DNA of 64,000 bases from positions 11,650,442 through 11,714,441 of the forward strand of contig NC_064045.1 in assembly GCF_932526225.1 (NCBI RefSeq), in the 5' to 3' direction. The notes beneath the pieces are model-generated. The model was not told where the DNA came from, searched no databases, and saw only the letters and a list, made by a program, of their open reading frames with translations. Shown here piece by piece: positions 47,201 through 60,005 of the stretch. Both the position numbers and the translations under genes were made by a program. Every line of letters starts with the position of its first letter. Position 1 is the first letter of the stretch. This DNA comes from Nematostella vectensis (taxonomy: Eukaryota > Cnidaria > Anthozoa > Actiniaria > Edwardsiidae).

Positions 47201-50200
47201 TGATACCGTCAAAGCGGCCACAGTAGCGCAACTCGACCGGTCAAATTGCCAAGGTGGCCACGGTAGCGTGCGTCGCACGGTGAAACCGTCAAAGCGGCCA
47301 CAGTAGCGCAACTCGACCGGTCAAATTGTCAAGGTGGTCACGGTAGCCCGCGTCGCAGGGTAAAATTGTCAAGGTTGCCACGGTAGCGCCCGTCGTACTA
47401 TAACTTACCTTTTGTGCTTTTGCCTGAGCTTCTTTGAGGTTCCCATAATCTGGATGGCTCTGCGGATTACAATAGAAGTGTGATGTGAGGTACCAAGGGG
47501 GACGCGTACGAACGAGAGACCACTCCAATGAGTCTATTGAGCAACCTTTCGTATAATGACTGTATAAGGCCTAGTGCACACTAGCGACATATCGACATAA
47601 CGACATGGGCGCGCGCACTCTTATCTCCGACATAACGACATAGACATAACGACATAAGAGAAAAAAACGTGCTTTTTCTTTTATGTCATGATGTCCATGT
47701 CGTTATGTCGGGCTAAACATAGTGCGCGCGCCCATGTCGTTATGTTGTTATGTTGCTAGTGTGCACTAGGCATAAGCGAGATGTTGGCAAAAAGATCAAC
47801 ATTGGCAAAAACGGCTTAGATTATTACCTCATCTGTACGCTTGACAAGTTCCTTCAATAGAAGTTCGTATCGAGGTATTCTCTGAAAAAAAAATAATTAG
47901 TTAAAAAAGAAAAAATAATTATTGAGGAAGCTGGCCGCGAGAACGAGCATTTAAAATACTTCACTATAACAAGCGATACCACAACGAGAAACAAGCATCA
48001 CCAGAAGTAAACAGAAACAATATATGTGAAACCTCATATCATTGCCAGCCTCGTTGCGATGCCCTGTACCTGAATTGGCATAAGAAGGAGCGAGTTCAAA
48101 GTTTGTCCGTTTATTGTCTGAAAAAATAATAAAACATAAAACAAATAACAAACAGAGAATACCTTAGTAGCACTATAACCTCTTTCAAGGAAATTAAGAA
48201 TAGCAGGTAGGCACGTGGCCAGGGGAGGTTCGGGGGGTAAGAACGCTCCCCCCCCCCCCCCCACCCCAGTGAACTGGAAGGTCCGCTCTAATGGAAACAT
48301 TGAGAGCTAGGACGCGCAAGGGTAAACGAGCCCCAACCCCCCCCCCCCTCCCCCTCAAAATCCTGGCTAAGGAATTCATACGGTTTTCACCGTAAAAATA
48401 TCTTAATATTTAATATAAAGCTTGACTGGTTAATTTCAAAACATATCACGGGCTGATATTATTCTTTACAAGGCTCATTGTGCACCCGTTTAAAGCGTAG
48501 ATCTTACCCGTGTTGATATTAATCGGAATTTCTCGTTGTTCTTCTCCAGCTTGGCTTTGACCTAGAAACACAAAATCCTATCAGTTTCTTGCAAAGATTC
48601 TCCTAAACAAGCTATAGCTGGAAAAAAAACATATACCTCGTTTCCTTTGTTTCTAGAGTTGAAGTAAGGCTCAAAAAGCTTGAGATAGGAAAACTGCAAA
48701 ATAGAAATGATATATCTAAAAAAAATTCAACAAGAGCGGTTAAGGCCAGTACAAGTGCAAATGGGTTAGATTATCAAAATCTGAGTTGGGCTGTTCGGAT
48801 TGCACCATTTGACTGGATTTAATAGAAAGAAAAATGGGGGATGGGCGTTAAAAGCCGGTATAGGAGCGAATGGATTAATCAGTTTACACCATGACGTCTC
48901 ATGACTGACTTAGAGCTTTTGCATTATTCGCCCTCATAGCCGATAATGGAAACTCAATTTCGGTATATTCTACTGGACGAAAAAAGTGCTTAGTTAGAGA
49001 ACATCGTCAATCTAAAAAATGATAGCAGTGAGAAGTCTAAAAGCCAATGGGTCTGGGTACATTGAGTGTCTCGGTATTGTGTGGGACCGTAAAATGTAGC
49101 AGAGGCAAACGCACCATTTCTAGGAGGACGTCACCGATAATTGTCGTGTTGACGTCCCATTTGGCCAGTCGCGACTGAAGCTTGCTAACCATCTCTTTAC
49201 TGATGAACGCTAAAGACTTTAAATAAAGAACAAAGAAAAACTTGCTGGCATGTCAAGTACAATACAACCTACTTGTGAACGGCTAAATGTTACAGATTCT
49301 TCCCACAACTCTTTGCGACGCGCGCTAAAACCGTGGTCATGGGACGAACTTCGCCATCTTGTTAACAATTTTGCCCCGTGACCTCGGTTTCAAGCGCACT
49401 TCGCAAAGAGTTGTGGGTATACGTGGGGAAGGTTTATACAAAACATATTCGTTAACGTATAAAAACTAACTAATTTATTATTGATTTATAGCCGATTTCG
49501 ATGTATCGCGAATCAAATCGACACAAATTTTGGGGGTTTTCTGTTCCGTCAGTAAAACCATTCTGGGCCAATCAGAGTCTCGTTTTGGGCACTTCCCTGG
49601 CTTCCTTCTGGACCAAAACCAGACGGTGTAGCGACAAAAAGCGCACTAAGTGCACTAGGCGAGAGATGGCAAGAATCTGATTGGCTTAGAATAATTTGAC
49701 TGGCGGAACAGAAAATTCCAAAAGCCAAAAACAAATCGATGTTTTGAAAATGCGGCGTCGCGATACATCGAAATCGGCTATAAGGGATAAAAATTTCGTT
49801 CAATAACCCCAATATTTTCACGATGTCTTTTTATTTTCATCGAAATCGCAAAACAAAACAAGCGACGTACGGGGGTGGGGCAAGTAAAATGCTGTTGTTA
49901 CTAAAATAGAATAGATGGGATTGACATCAAAGGATTAACACCAAAGTTTCCCAACCTTATTAGCCTTCTAGCCGGCTTTCATTCGTAGGTACTTGGAAAT
50001 GTTTTGTTTTCGAATATTGGGAATTCTGTGGCGCGCGAGAGAGTGTGCTGGGGCGAGAGTGAGAAGAAATGACTTCCTTCGCACCCTCACCCCAGCGCAC
50101 TTCGGCCACAGAATCCCCAGTATTCGAAAACAAAACATTTCCGAATAACCTTGAATAAGAGCCGGCTAGCAAGCTACGCCTTTATTTGTGCCCTTGTTTT

Positions 50201-53200
50201 TACCAAAGAGAATGACATTTCATCAACCTACCTCTACATTGGAAAATATTCTTTTAATGTCGTCATCTGATATAATATGGCTCTCCCTCAATGGACTAAG
50301 GTAATTCTACAACAAGGTAGTGTTACAAAGTTATAGTGCTGAAACGCCTACAAGGGAAAAAATCAACTAATGATATTTTACATCGGTAACCGCACCAGTT
50401 AACTTTCGGTCAATCAAGTAAAAGCAGTGTGTATATAGGAAGTTTCATTGAGGTCGTGACTGATAATTTGCTGCGGATAGCCTGTTAAATGGGGTGGATT
50501 CTAATAGATCCTTTTGACGGTTGTGGTTTTTGTTGTTCCGCTGGTAGTAAACTGGTACGATTGCTCTAATGGGAACACCACACATGATTACTGGCATGTG
50601 TTCGTTAAACCATTGTTGCAGACTTTAAAAATTCAAGGCACAAGTTTTGTGTTGCCCATTGATGGGTATTGCTTCCCATATTCAGTTGGTTGTCATTTTT
50701 TTTGTGTGTGTGTATTTGGGGGGAGGGGGTTAGGGCGAATTTGCCAACGTAGTTGCTATCCTAGGTTCATTTATAGGGGTAGAGATCTGTAATTACCCAA
50801 AGTACATACCGAAATCAGCATATTGAGGCCGCTAAAATATGACATCTCTGAAGTCAACAATTCCTGGAAAGAAATAAAGGTCATAAGAAAGGTTTTATAT
50901 TACTTTTAGTGAACCCCTTCCTCCTATAGCGAGATATCCTATATAGCGAGATATCCTATATAGCGAGATATCCTATATAGCGAGATATCCTATATAGCGA
51001 GATATCCTTGTAAACCTCACCTCTGCTGCTCTGGTTCTTCTCTTCTCAGCTGTATCTGTGAACAATAGAGCATATAACGTTACAAAACCACAATACATTG
51101 ATTTAACTGTAAGCAGCTTATCTTTTCTTGTTTCATACAAAGCGTTCAGTGGACAGTTGGAATTAATGCTTGGAAGAGATGACGACTTTAAGAGTAAAGC
51201 TTGGTTCTCACTAGGATGCAATGTACATGAAATTTTCCAATTCCAACTGGAACGCAAGGAGAAGAGCAAGCGCAAGCTAGATAACACAACTGCTTGATTA
51301 CCTTGCTCTTGAGCATTTAGTGGGGAATCAGCCTTTGCAGGTGCACAGGTGGCCCAGTGTAATAGGATTTTAAATGTGAAGCACTTAGAAACTTTTTATA
51401 CGGTATAAGCGCTACATAAATGCTACATTTTTTTATAACCACCCACCTTCTGAGCTGTCTTTGCTTTGTAACAATTGTAATCCCATAAACGACGATGCCC
51501 CTACTGTGCTATTCCTGTGCTCGTCATTCCTCTTAATCCCCTTCCCAAAATTCATGAATTCGGCCTTCTCAATAGACTCCTGACTGGTCGAAGCACACTG
51601 CTCGTCTAATTTACTATTCGGCGAATTATGGTCATAACTCTGTGATTCCTCGTTCCTTATTCCATTCTCATTTTCCAGCTCAATGCTGCTATTGTGGTTT
51701 AGGTCTGATTGGAAGCTAGTTGACCACCGATCCCTGTGTTTCGCTGGGAGCTCAGGCGGAAGACCTCCCTCTACAGGAGATAGTGGACATGGCTTGGCCA
51801 CCTGGGGTTTATCATCAAGATCTATAAGTCGAGCTGTGCGCACTTGCTTTCCGGGGAGTGGTGGTGGAGTTTCGAATGAAAACGGAGATCTAAAAAACAA
51901 ATATAAAGTACAATTCAAGTGGTAACGATGGGTAAATCCGAGACTTGCCGAGGCGCCGAGACCAACGTTTCAGAATCCAAGCCCGAGACTTTTGTCAAAT
52001 TTCGTATTCCGAGCCCGAGCTTTTCAGGTCTCTCGATAAAACAAGCACGAGACTCAATGATGGAAATGAAGATAAAGATCAGCACGGCCACTCAAGAGAA
52101 CCCTTTAATTTTTTTTAAAAAAATGAGGCTTGCGTTAAAAAAAGGCCAAGATTCAGAGACTTTTCGAATTAATTCTGTTTTTGATAGGGTCCCCTGTGGC
52201 TAGTAAGAGTTGTGACGTCACAGAAAACTGGTCCCAGACCCCAAGCTGCCTCACAGCTCATATCTCCAAGAACAGGGAGCCCATTTAGAATGCAGGCTGA
52301 TTACTATTATTTCTCTGCTTCAAGAACCAAAAGTGTGGACAGTGTGGGCATGTATTTGTGCGAAAAATAAATCTTGTTATAAATCTTCATTAGAAATTTT
52401 TAATAGATGCTTCATACATGGGGATTAAACCCTCTGAATTTTTATCGAGCTTCGAAATGTAAATTTGATTAAAAAATGCGGGAATTTTAGCAAAAACACT
52501 AGTTTACTAGTTGTTTCGTGCATACCTATTGCATTCACCAGGCGATGCATCTATGGCTACAAAGTTACCAGGAAAGCAGCCAACCTTTTAAAAAAATAAA
52601 TACAAAAATTTGATTTAGCTGCTTTAAGCCTAACAAAAGGAAAATCCCAGACAAAGCCTGGTAGTCTCATCACCAAACACCCATAACACAAAACATAACA
52701 AACACCCATAACACTTAACACACCACATAACATAACACCCCCAACCAACTACGGATACCTGGTAGACATGACATCCCTAACCCACTAGGGGTACCTAGTA
52801 GACATGTCACCCCTAACCCACTACGGATACCTGGTAGACATGACACCCCTAACCCACTAGGGGTACCTGGTAGACATGGCACATAACACCCCTAACCCAC
52901 TACGGATACCTGGTAGACATGACATCCCTAACCCACTAGGGGTACCTGGTAGACATGACACCCCTAACCTACTACGGATACCTGGTAGACATGACACCCC
53001 TAACCCACTAGGGGTACCTGGTAGACATGGCACATAACACCCCTAACCCACTAGGGGTACCTGGTAGACATGACATATAGCATCCCTAGCCCACTAGGGG
53101 TACCTGGTAGACATGGCACATAACACCCCTAACCCACTAGGGGTACCTGGTAGACATGACACCCCCAACCAACTAGGGGTACCTGGTAGACATGACACCC

Positions 53201-56200
53201 CCAACCAACTAGGGGTACCTGGTAGACATGGCACATAACACCCCTAACCCACTAGGGGTACCTGGTAGACATGACACCCCCAACCAACTAGGGGTACCAG
53301 GTAGACATTACATCCCTAACCCACTAGGGGTACCTGGTAGACATGACATCCCTAACCCACTAGGGGTACCTAGTAGACATGACACCCCTAACCCACTAGG
53401 GGTACCTGGTAGACATGTCACCCCTAACCCACTAGGGGTACCTGTAGACATGGCACCCTAACCCACTAGGGGTACCTGTAGACATGTCACCCCTAACCCA
53501 CTAGGGCTACCTGGTATACATGACACATAACACCCCTAACCCACTAGGGGTACCTGTAGACATGACACCCCAACCAACTAGGGGTACCTGGTAGACATGT
53601 CACCCCTAACCCACTAGGGGTACCTGGTAGACATGTCACCCCTAACCCACTAGGGCTACCTGGTATACATGACACATAACACCCCTAACCCACTAGGGGT
53701 ATCTGGTAGACATGACACCCCTAACCAAATAGGGGTACCTGTAGACATGACACATAACACCCCTAACCCACTAGGGGTACCTGGTAGACATGACGCCCCT
53801 AACCCACTAGGGGTACCTGGTAGACATGACACTCCTAACCCACTAGGGGTACCTGGTAGACATGACACATGACACCCCTAACCCACTAGGGGTACCTGGT
53901 ATACATGACACATGACAACCCTAACCCACTAGGGGTACCTGGTAGACATGACACATAGCACCCCTAGCCCACTAGGGTACCTGGTAGACATGACATATAG
54001 CACCCCTAGCCCACTAGGGTACCTGGTAGACATGACACATAGCACCCCTAGCCCACTAGGGTACCTGGTAGACATGACACATAGCACCCCTAGCCCACTA
54101 GGGTACCTGGTAGACATGACACATAGCACCCCTAGCCCACTAGGGTACCTGGTAGACATGACATATAGCATCCCTAACCCACTAAGGTTACCTGGTAGCC
54201 TCGGCATCTAACGCCCCTGAACCAGCCATCTTGATACTTTTTCACCACCAGAACAACGTCACCCTAAGATATAAGAGAACACTAGCATACCCATGCTGTC
54301 TCGCTGGTAGAGGAGGGGCAAGGGAGTACTACATACTACAGAACAACGTCACGTTAAGATATAAGAGAACACTAGCATACCCATGCTGTCTCGCTGGTAG
54401 AGGAGGGGCAAGGGAGCACTACATACTACAGAACAACGTCACCCTAAGATATAAGAGAACACTAGCATACCCATGCTGTCTCGCTGGTAGAGGAGGGGCA
54501 AGGGAGCACTACATACTACAGAACAACGTCACCCTAAGATATAAGAGAACACTAGCATACCCATGCTGTCTCGCTGGTAGAGGAGGGGCAAGGGAGCAGT
54601 ACATACTACAGAACAACGTCACCCTAAGATATAAGAGAACACTAGCATACCCATGCTGTCTCGCTGGTAGAGGAGGGGCAAGGGAGCAGTACATACTACA
54701 ATACAACGTCACGTTAAGATATAAGAGAACACTAGCATACCCATGCTGTCTCGCTGGTAGAGGAGGGGCAAGGGAGCAGTACATACTACAGAACAACGTC
54801 AAGTTAAGATATAAGAGAACACTAGCATACCCATGCTGTCTCGCTCGTAGAGGAGGGGCAAGGGAGCAGTACATACTACAGAACAACGTCACGTTAAGAT
54901 ATAAGAGAACACTAGCATACCCATGCTGTCTCGCTGGTAGAGGAGGGGCAAGGGAGCAGTACATACTACAGAACAACGTCACGTTAAGATATAAGAGAAC
55001 ACTAGCATACCCATGCTGTCTCGCTGGTAGAGGAGGGGCAAGGAAGCACTACATACTACAGAACAACGTCACCCTAAGATATAAGAGAACAGTAGCATAC
55101 TCATGCTGTCTCGCTGGTAGAGGAGGGGCAAGGGAGCACTACATACTACAGAACAACGTCACGTTAAGATATAAGAGAACACTAGCATACCCATGCTGTC
55201 TCGCTGGTAGAGGAGGGGCAAGGGAGCAGTATATACTACAGAACAACGTCACGTTAAGATATAAGAGAACACTAGCATACCCATGCTGTCTCGCTGGTAG
55301 AGGAGGGGCAAGGGAGCACTACATACTACAGAACAACGTCACCCTAAGATATAAGAGAACACTAGCATACCCATGCTGTCTCGCTGGTAGAGGAGGGGCA
55401 AGGGAGCACTACATACTACAGAACAACGTCACGTTAAGATATAAGAGAACACTAGCATACCCATGCTGTCTCGCTGGTAGAGGAGGGGCAAGGGAGCAGT
55501 GCATACTACAGAACAACGTCACCCTAAGATATAAGAGAACACTAGCATACCCATGCTGTCTCGCTGGTAGAGGAGGGGCAAGGGAGCACTACATACTACA
55601 GAACAACGTCACCCTAAGATATAAGAGAACACTAGCATACCCATGCTGTCTCGCTCGTAGAGGAGGGGCAAGGGAACAGTACATACTACAGAACAATGTC
55701 ACCCTAAGATATAAGAGAACACTAGCATACCCATGCTGTCTCGCTGGTAGAGGAGGGGCAAGGGAGCAGTACATACTACAATACAACGTCACGTTAAGAT
55801 ATAAGAGAACACTAGCATACCCATGCTGTCTCGCTGGTAGAGGAGGGGCAAGGGAGCAGTACATACTACAGAACAACGTCACGTTAAGATATAAGAGAAC
55901 ACTAGCATACCCATGCTGTCTCGCTGGTAGAGGAGGGGCAAGGGAGCAGTACATACTACAGAACAACGTCACGTTAAGATATAAGAGAACACTAGCATAC
56001 CCATGCTGTCTCGCTGGTAGAGGAGGGGCAAGGGAGCAGTACATACTACAGAACAACGTCACCCTAAGATATAAGAGAACACTAGCATACCCATGCTGTC
56101 TCGCTGGTAGAGGAGGGGCAAGGGAGCAGTACATACTACAGAACAACGTCACCCTAAGATATAACAGAACACTAGCATACCCATGCTGTCTCGCTGGTAG

Positions 56201-59200
56201 AGGAGGGGCAAGGGAGCAGTACATACTACAGAACAACGTCACGTTAAGATATAAGAGAACACTAGCATACCCATGCTGTCTCGCTGGTAGAGGAGGGGCA
56301 AGGGAGCACTACATACTACAATACAACGTCACCCTAAGATATAACAGAACACTAGCATACCCATGCTGTCTCGCTGGTAGAGGAGGGGCAAGGGAGCAGT
56401 ACATACTACAGAACAACGTCACGTTAAGATATAAGAGAACACTAGCATACCCATGCTGTCTCGCTCATAGAGGAGGGGCAAGGGAGCAGTACATACTACA
56501 GAACAATGTCATCCTAAGATATAAGAGAACACTAGCATACCCATGCTGTCTCGCTGGTAGAGGAGGGGCAAGGGAGCAGTACATACTACAGAACAACGTC
56601 ACCCTAAGATATAAGAGAACACTAGCATACCCATGCTGTCTCGCTGGTAGAGGAGGGGCAAGGGAGCAGTACATACTACAGAACAACGTCACCCTAAGAT
56701 ATAACAGAACACTAGCATACCCACGCTGTATTGCTGGTAGAGGAGGGGCAAGGGAGCAGTACATACTACAGAACAACGTCACGTTAAGATATAAGAGAAC
56801 ACTAGCATACCCATGCTGTCTCGCTGGTAGAGGAGGGGCAAGGGAGCACTACATACTACAGAACAACGTCACGTTAAGATATAAGAGAACACTAGCATAC
56901 CCATGCTGTCTCGCTGGTAGAGGAGGGGCAAGGGAGCACTACATACTACAGAACAACGTCACGTTAAGATATAAGAGAACACTAGCATACCCATGCTGTC
57001 TCGCTGGTAGAGGAGGGGCAAGGGAGCACTACATACTACAGAACAACGTCACCCTAAGATATAAGAGAACACTAGCATACCCATGCTGTCTCGCTGGTAG
57101 AGGAGGGGCAAGGGAGCACTACATACTACAGAACAACGTCACGTTAAGATATAAGAGAACACTAGCATACCCATGCTGTCTCGCTGGTATAGGAGGGGCA
57201 AGGGAGCACTACATACTACAGAACAACGTCACGTTAAGATATAAGAGAACACTAGCATACCCATGCTGTCTCGCTGGTAGAGGAGGGGCAAGGGAGCAGT
57301 ACATACTACAGAACAACGTCACCCTAAGATATAAGAGAACACTAGCATACCCATGCTGTCTCGCTGGTAGAGGAGGGGCAAGGGAGCAGTACATACTACA
57401 GAACAACGTCACGTTAAGATATAAGAGAACACTAGCATACCCATGCTGTCTCGCTGGTAGAGGAGGGGCAAGGGAGCACTACATACTACAGAATAACGTC
57501 ATGTTAAGATATAAGAGAACACTAGCATACCCATGCTGTCTCGCTGGTAGAGGAGGGGCAAGGGAGCACTACATACTACAATAGAACTGCAAACCATAAT
57601 TTCACCTCCCAAAAATAAGTCCCTTCCCTAAATAGGCACATTGCCTTAGACGCAATGTGCATCTAAGGCAATGTGCCTAGCGTCTTCCCCAAATAGGTGC
57701 CCCCTTAAACATGTTGCACTCAATAGACTTTGTAACAAGGAGAACTTAAAGGTCCTGTAAACACCTCGTGGGTCATTTTTGCGATAAAATAGAAAATCTG
57801 GCGTAGAATACCAATATCAGGTCTCTTTGCCCGTTTCGGCCTAAAGTTGATGTTTTGGCCATTGCAATTTTACTTCCAGTTGAACATACGCCGGAAGTAA
57901 AATTGCAATCGCCCAAATGTCAACTTTTAGGCCGAAATGTGCAAAAAGACCTTGATATTTGTTATCTACACCAGAAATTCTATTAAATATCGACAAAATA
58001 GTTTGTTTGATACTAGGGGTTTAACGGTACATTAATGTTGAAACAGAGTAACAAAAAACTGACAGTTTATGCACATACAGTACCACAACATTTTATCATT
58101 GAAAGCTTGTTTTGTTATGATTATGGGAGGATTTAGCTCCTTGAAAAACAAAATAAGCCCTGGGTCACTTATTTGACCATTGTTTGTATGTATGTAAGCA
58201 AATTGTGTTTAACACTATAATATCTTAGCAAATGAATGGTAGTTTTGCTCTGATCATTATTTTTGGCTTTTATATTTGTCCATGCGTTCAACAAACAATA
58301 ATCATTCTCTAGCTATTTTACAATAATGTTAATTGTAATTCAAAACGCAAGCTTCAAGCAGTGAATTCCTAGACATACCCTCAACACTTTGGCAGAATAG
58401 ACTAACAATTAAATTAATACAGCATTATTATGGAATTTAATCCTTTGTTGTATCAGGGGTAATTCAATGAGTTTAAAAATCAACAAACTTTCTCACCTTT
58501 TTTTACAATCATAGGTAATAAATAAAATGTATAAATTGCCAATTTCCAATATTGGTGTAGAGCTAAATAGCTGAAGAAATCACACAATTTGCATATTAAG
58601 AAAATCTACACATACATCATCACTACACAGGAAGTGGCCCTTCACATGGTATCAGAGAAAAAGTTTCGTTTTCTGTTTTGTTTAGAATTATATAGGAGAA
58701 ATGGCTCAACGATGAATGAACCTAGATTATATTGCTTAAAATCTGCCAGGTTTATAACAACATAGTAAGCCTGCTTTCTTATTAACTGGGTGAAGGTAAT
58801 AAAGAGTAATATTTACCAAAAAGTAAGTCCTGATTTATCTATTATAAACAACTAAACTATTCAAATTTCTGATGACCTTAATCCAGAATCCAAAATGTGT
58901 ATCACCATAACAAACAACCATTAAACTGGATTTCATTAGTTTAAAAATATCATTAGTCCAATTTTGGTAAGAATAATATCACATCATGTTTTTATTGCAT
59001 GACCATGAGTGTGTTAAAAGTGTGAAATTTCATAGAGAGCAAATACAGAAGGCAGAACAAAAATCTAAGGTCTCTGTTTTATTCACAATGAATAATTCAT
59101 CCAAAAAATAGTAAAGTCTCGTAAATACTTTACCTTTTGTAGATCTATTTCATCATCTCTTGTTGTCTGAAACTCATGGATTGCAATGTAGCGTTCAGGA

Positions 59201-59931
59201 CTTCTCAAGCTGAAACACAAGTTCAATGGTCAAGAGATATCTAGTATTGCAAATTAATTAGTGAAACCAAGGTCTAAAGATATAAAATCAATGTCACAAA
59301 ATAACAAAGTAAATATACCTATTAAATATCTTATAACCTTGGCTTGTATACTCTTGTGAAAGGTATAGTAGTTGTACTATTTCATTCTTACTGAATATTT
59401 TCAAGCTTTCAATAAATTTGACAGCAGGCTGCCACTTGTAATTTTGTCTGTGGGCTTTGTAACTATTATTTGGGTTCGCTGACAATTGCAGAAACATTAA
59501 GCATTTATTTTTAATGGCTTTAAGACAAATATAATTGACTGACATGGGAAAACAAAACAGGAGGATTCACAAATGATTTTAAAAAAACCTATTTATAGTG
59601 TAAACAAATTTCCTCATGTTGTACCATCAGTTCCATTGGGTAATAAACACAAATGACAATTTACATTTTATCAAACTGTAAATCATAATTTGAAGTATTT
59701 GAACATTACAAAAATTATTTTTTGAGACTTGTGATGCATCATATGTAATTGCACACAATTTGGAACAAATAAAATTAAATTGTCTACAATATTTTATACT
59801 GTATGGTTTTATTTGTAGCTGATAATGTTGACATGTCTTCCATTTTTTCAGTCATTACATAGGAAAATAATGCTCATGGGTTTCTCTATACTAAACAAAA
59901 ATATTCAACTGGAGGACATTACTCAAGAAGA

Positions 59932-60005
<74 letters not shown>

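Noticed and set aside
52738-57583. CRISPR-like array
   Set aside because: Repeats are contiguous without unique spacers, the genome is eukaryotic and there are no cas genes.
54231-57584. A 1,117-codon open frame
   Set aside because: It is entirely tandem 90-bp units; unit length divisible by three keeps any stop-free frame open. There is no family similarity, and long frames also exist on the other strand.
59294-59545. Minus-strand 83-codon frame beside the SH3 exon
   Set aside because: No domain features and AT-rich composition; it does not fit the exon phases of the Rho GEF gene.
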